NCBI GenBank assembly: GCA_024276455.1
Contig: JAJRXE010000383.1
Coordinates: 1 to 5,130, forward strand
Origin: Calditrichota bacterium
GTDB taxonomy: Bacteria > Calditrichota > Calditrichia > RBG-13-44-9
DNA: 5,130 nucleotides
Reading direction: 5' to 3'
Shown: piece by piece, positions 5,056 to 5,130 of the stretch
How positions within the stretch are numbered: position 1 is the stretch's first letter
Layout of the letters: every line of letters starts with the position of its first letter
Program-made: the position numbers and the translations under genes
Notes under the pieces: model-generated
Told to the model about the DNA's origin: nothing
The model's database searches: none
The model's input: the letters and a program-made list of their open reading frames with translations, nothing else

Positions 5056-5081
5056 TAAAGCGACTCGCCAGAGTCGCTTTA
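5056..5081. repeat. H2 hairpin, right array, 11-bp stem
   Basis: TAAAGCGACTC and GAGTCGCTTTA pair fully around the loop GCCA. The copy at 4927-4948 has a 9-bp stem; the left-array copies (84-103, 215-234) pair over 8 bp. The loop is GCCA in all four. The last TTTA before ATGTTTACCC is too short for a terminator tract. Confidence 0.85.
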
Positions 5082-5087
5082 TGTTTA

Positions 5088-5115
5088 CCCACGAATTGGC
5101 CCGAATTACACGAAT
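5088..5115. repeat. CCCACGAATTGGC...CACGAAT repeat, second copy
   Basis: This matches 4875-4903 with about four substitutions and one gap, in direct orientation. The right hairpin array lies between the two copies. The rest of the window to 5130 is AT-rich and shows no gene. Confidence 0.6.
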
Positions 5116-5130
5116 ATATTTTCCCGGTAA

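Larger units (their letters stand above)
4925..5081. repeat. Right array of the 131-bp composite hairpin module (one full period)
   Basis: The order is H2 (4927-4948), linker ending CAAGGAACT, H1 (4978-4999), the GTCGCGACCTCGCCAGA spacer (5005-5021), A-run, H1 (5029-5050), H2 (5056-5081). The two H2 copies are 131 bp apart, the same period as in the left array, and all elements have the same order and strand. GCCAGA begins at 4936, 4980, 5016, 5031 and 5067, giving the same 44/36/15/36 spacing as the left array. All four hairpins here are perfect in their arms, and the terminal H2 stem reaches 11 bp, so this copy looks younger than the left array. The linker differs (TTGTTCATCACATTACC versus TGCTTGCTAACAGTGCC). 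Confidence 0.9.

Overview
The window looks like a bacterial accessory or surface-polysaccharide region. It has compact genes, some clear Shine-Dalgarno sites (GGAGG before the oxidoreductase, GAGG before the glycosyltransferase), and long non-coding gaps packed with degenerate repeats. The repeat styles (CCAAATTCC-type tracts, CCAGTTTCCAGTTT tracts, CTCTGCGCC and CACGAAT families, and a 23S-IVS-type four-helix-bundle gene) recall free-living Calditrichota/KSB1-like or Bacteroidota-related lineages. That placement is an impression, not a result. No rRNA, tRNA, transposase, phage gene or CRISPR array was seen.

Layout. Positions 1-290 hold a tandem array of a 131-bp module built from two kinds of short hairpin. 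A 190-bp gap follows, with a candidate promoter and an inverted repeat, then a plus-strand AAA/DUF4143 ATPase gene (480-1760). A 531-bp convergent gap (1761-2291) is a patchwork of repeats and contains one hairpin that could terminate minus-strand transcripts. Three minus-strand genes follow. In transcription order they are a WlbA/WbpB-type UDP-sugar dehydrogenase (4719-3772), a four-helix-bundle protein of the 23S-rRNA intervening-sequence family (3607-3218), and a dolichyl-phosphate-mannose-synthase-like GT2 glycosyltransferase (3011-2292). The last 410 bp are non-coding and hold a second array of the same 131-bp module, in the same orientation.

Function. The dehydrogenase belongs to the route to UDP-2,3-diacetamido sugars used in O-antigen, capsule or S-layer glycans. 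A GT2 enzyme that loads sugars on polyprenyl phosphate, or onto a glycan, fits beside it. The four-helix-bundle gene sits between them, bracketed by inverted copies of an AT-rich repeat, and looks like an inserted cassette. The DUF4143 ATPase points the other way and is probably unrelated in function.

The least explained structure is the 131-bp hairpin module. The hexamer GCCAGA recurs in it with spacings 44/36/15/36, identical in both arrays, which lie about 4.6 kb apart.
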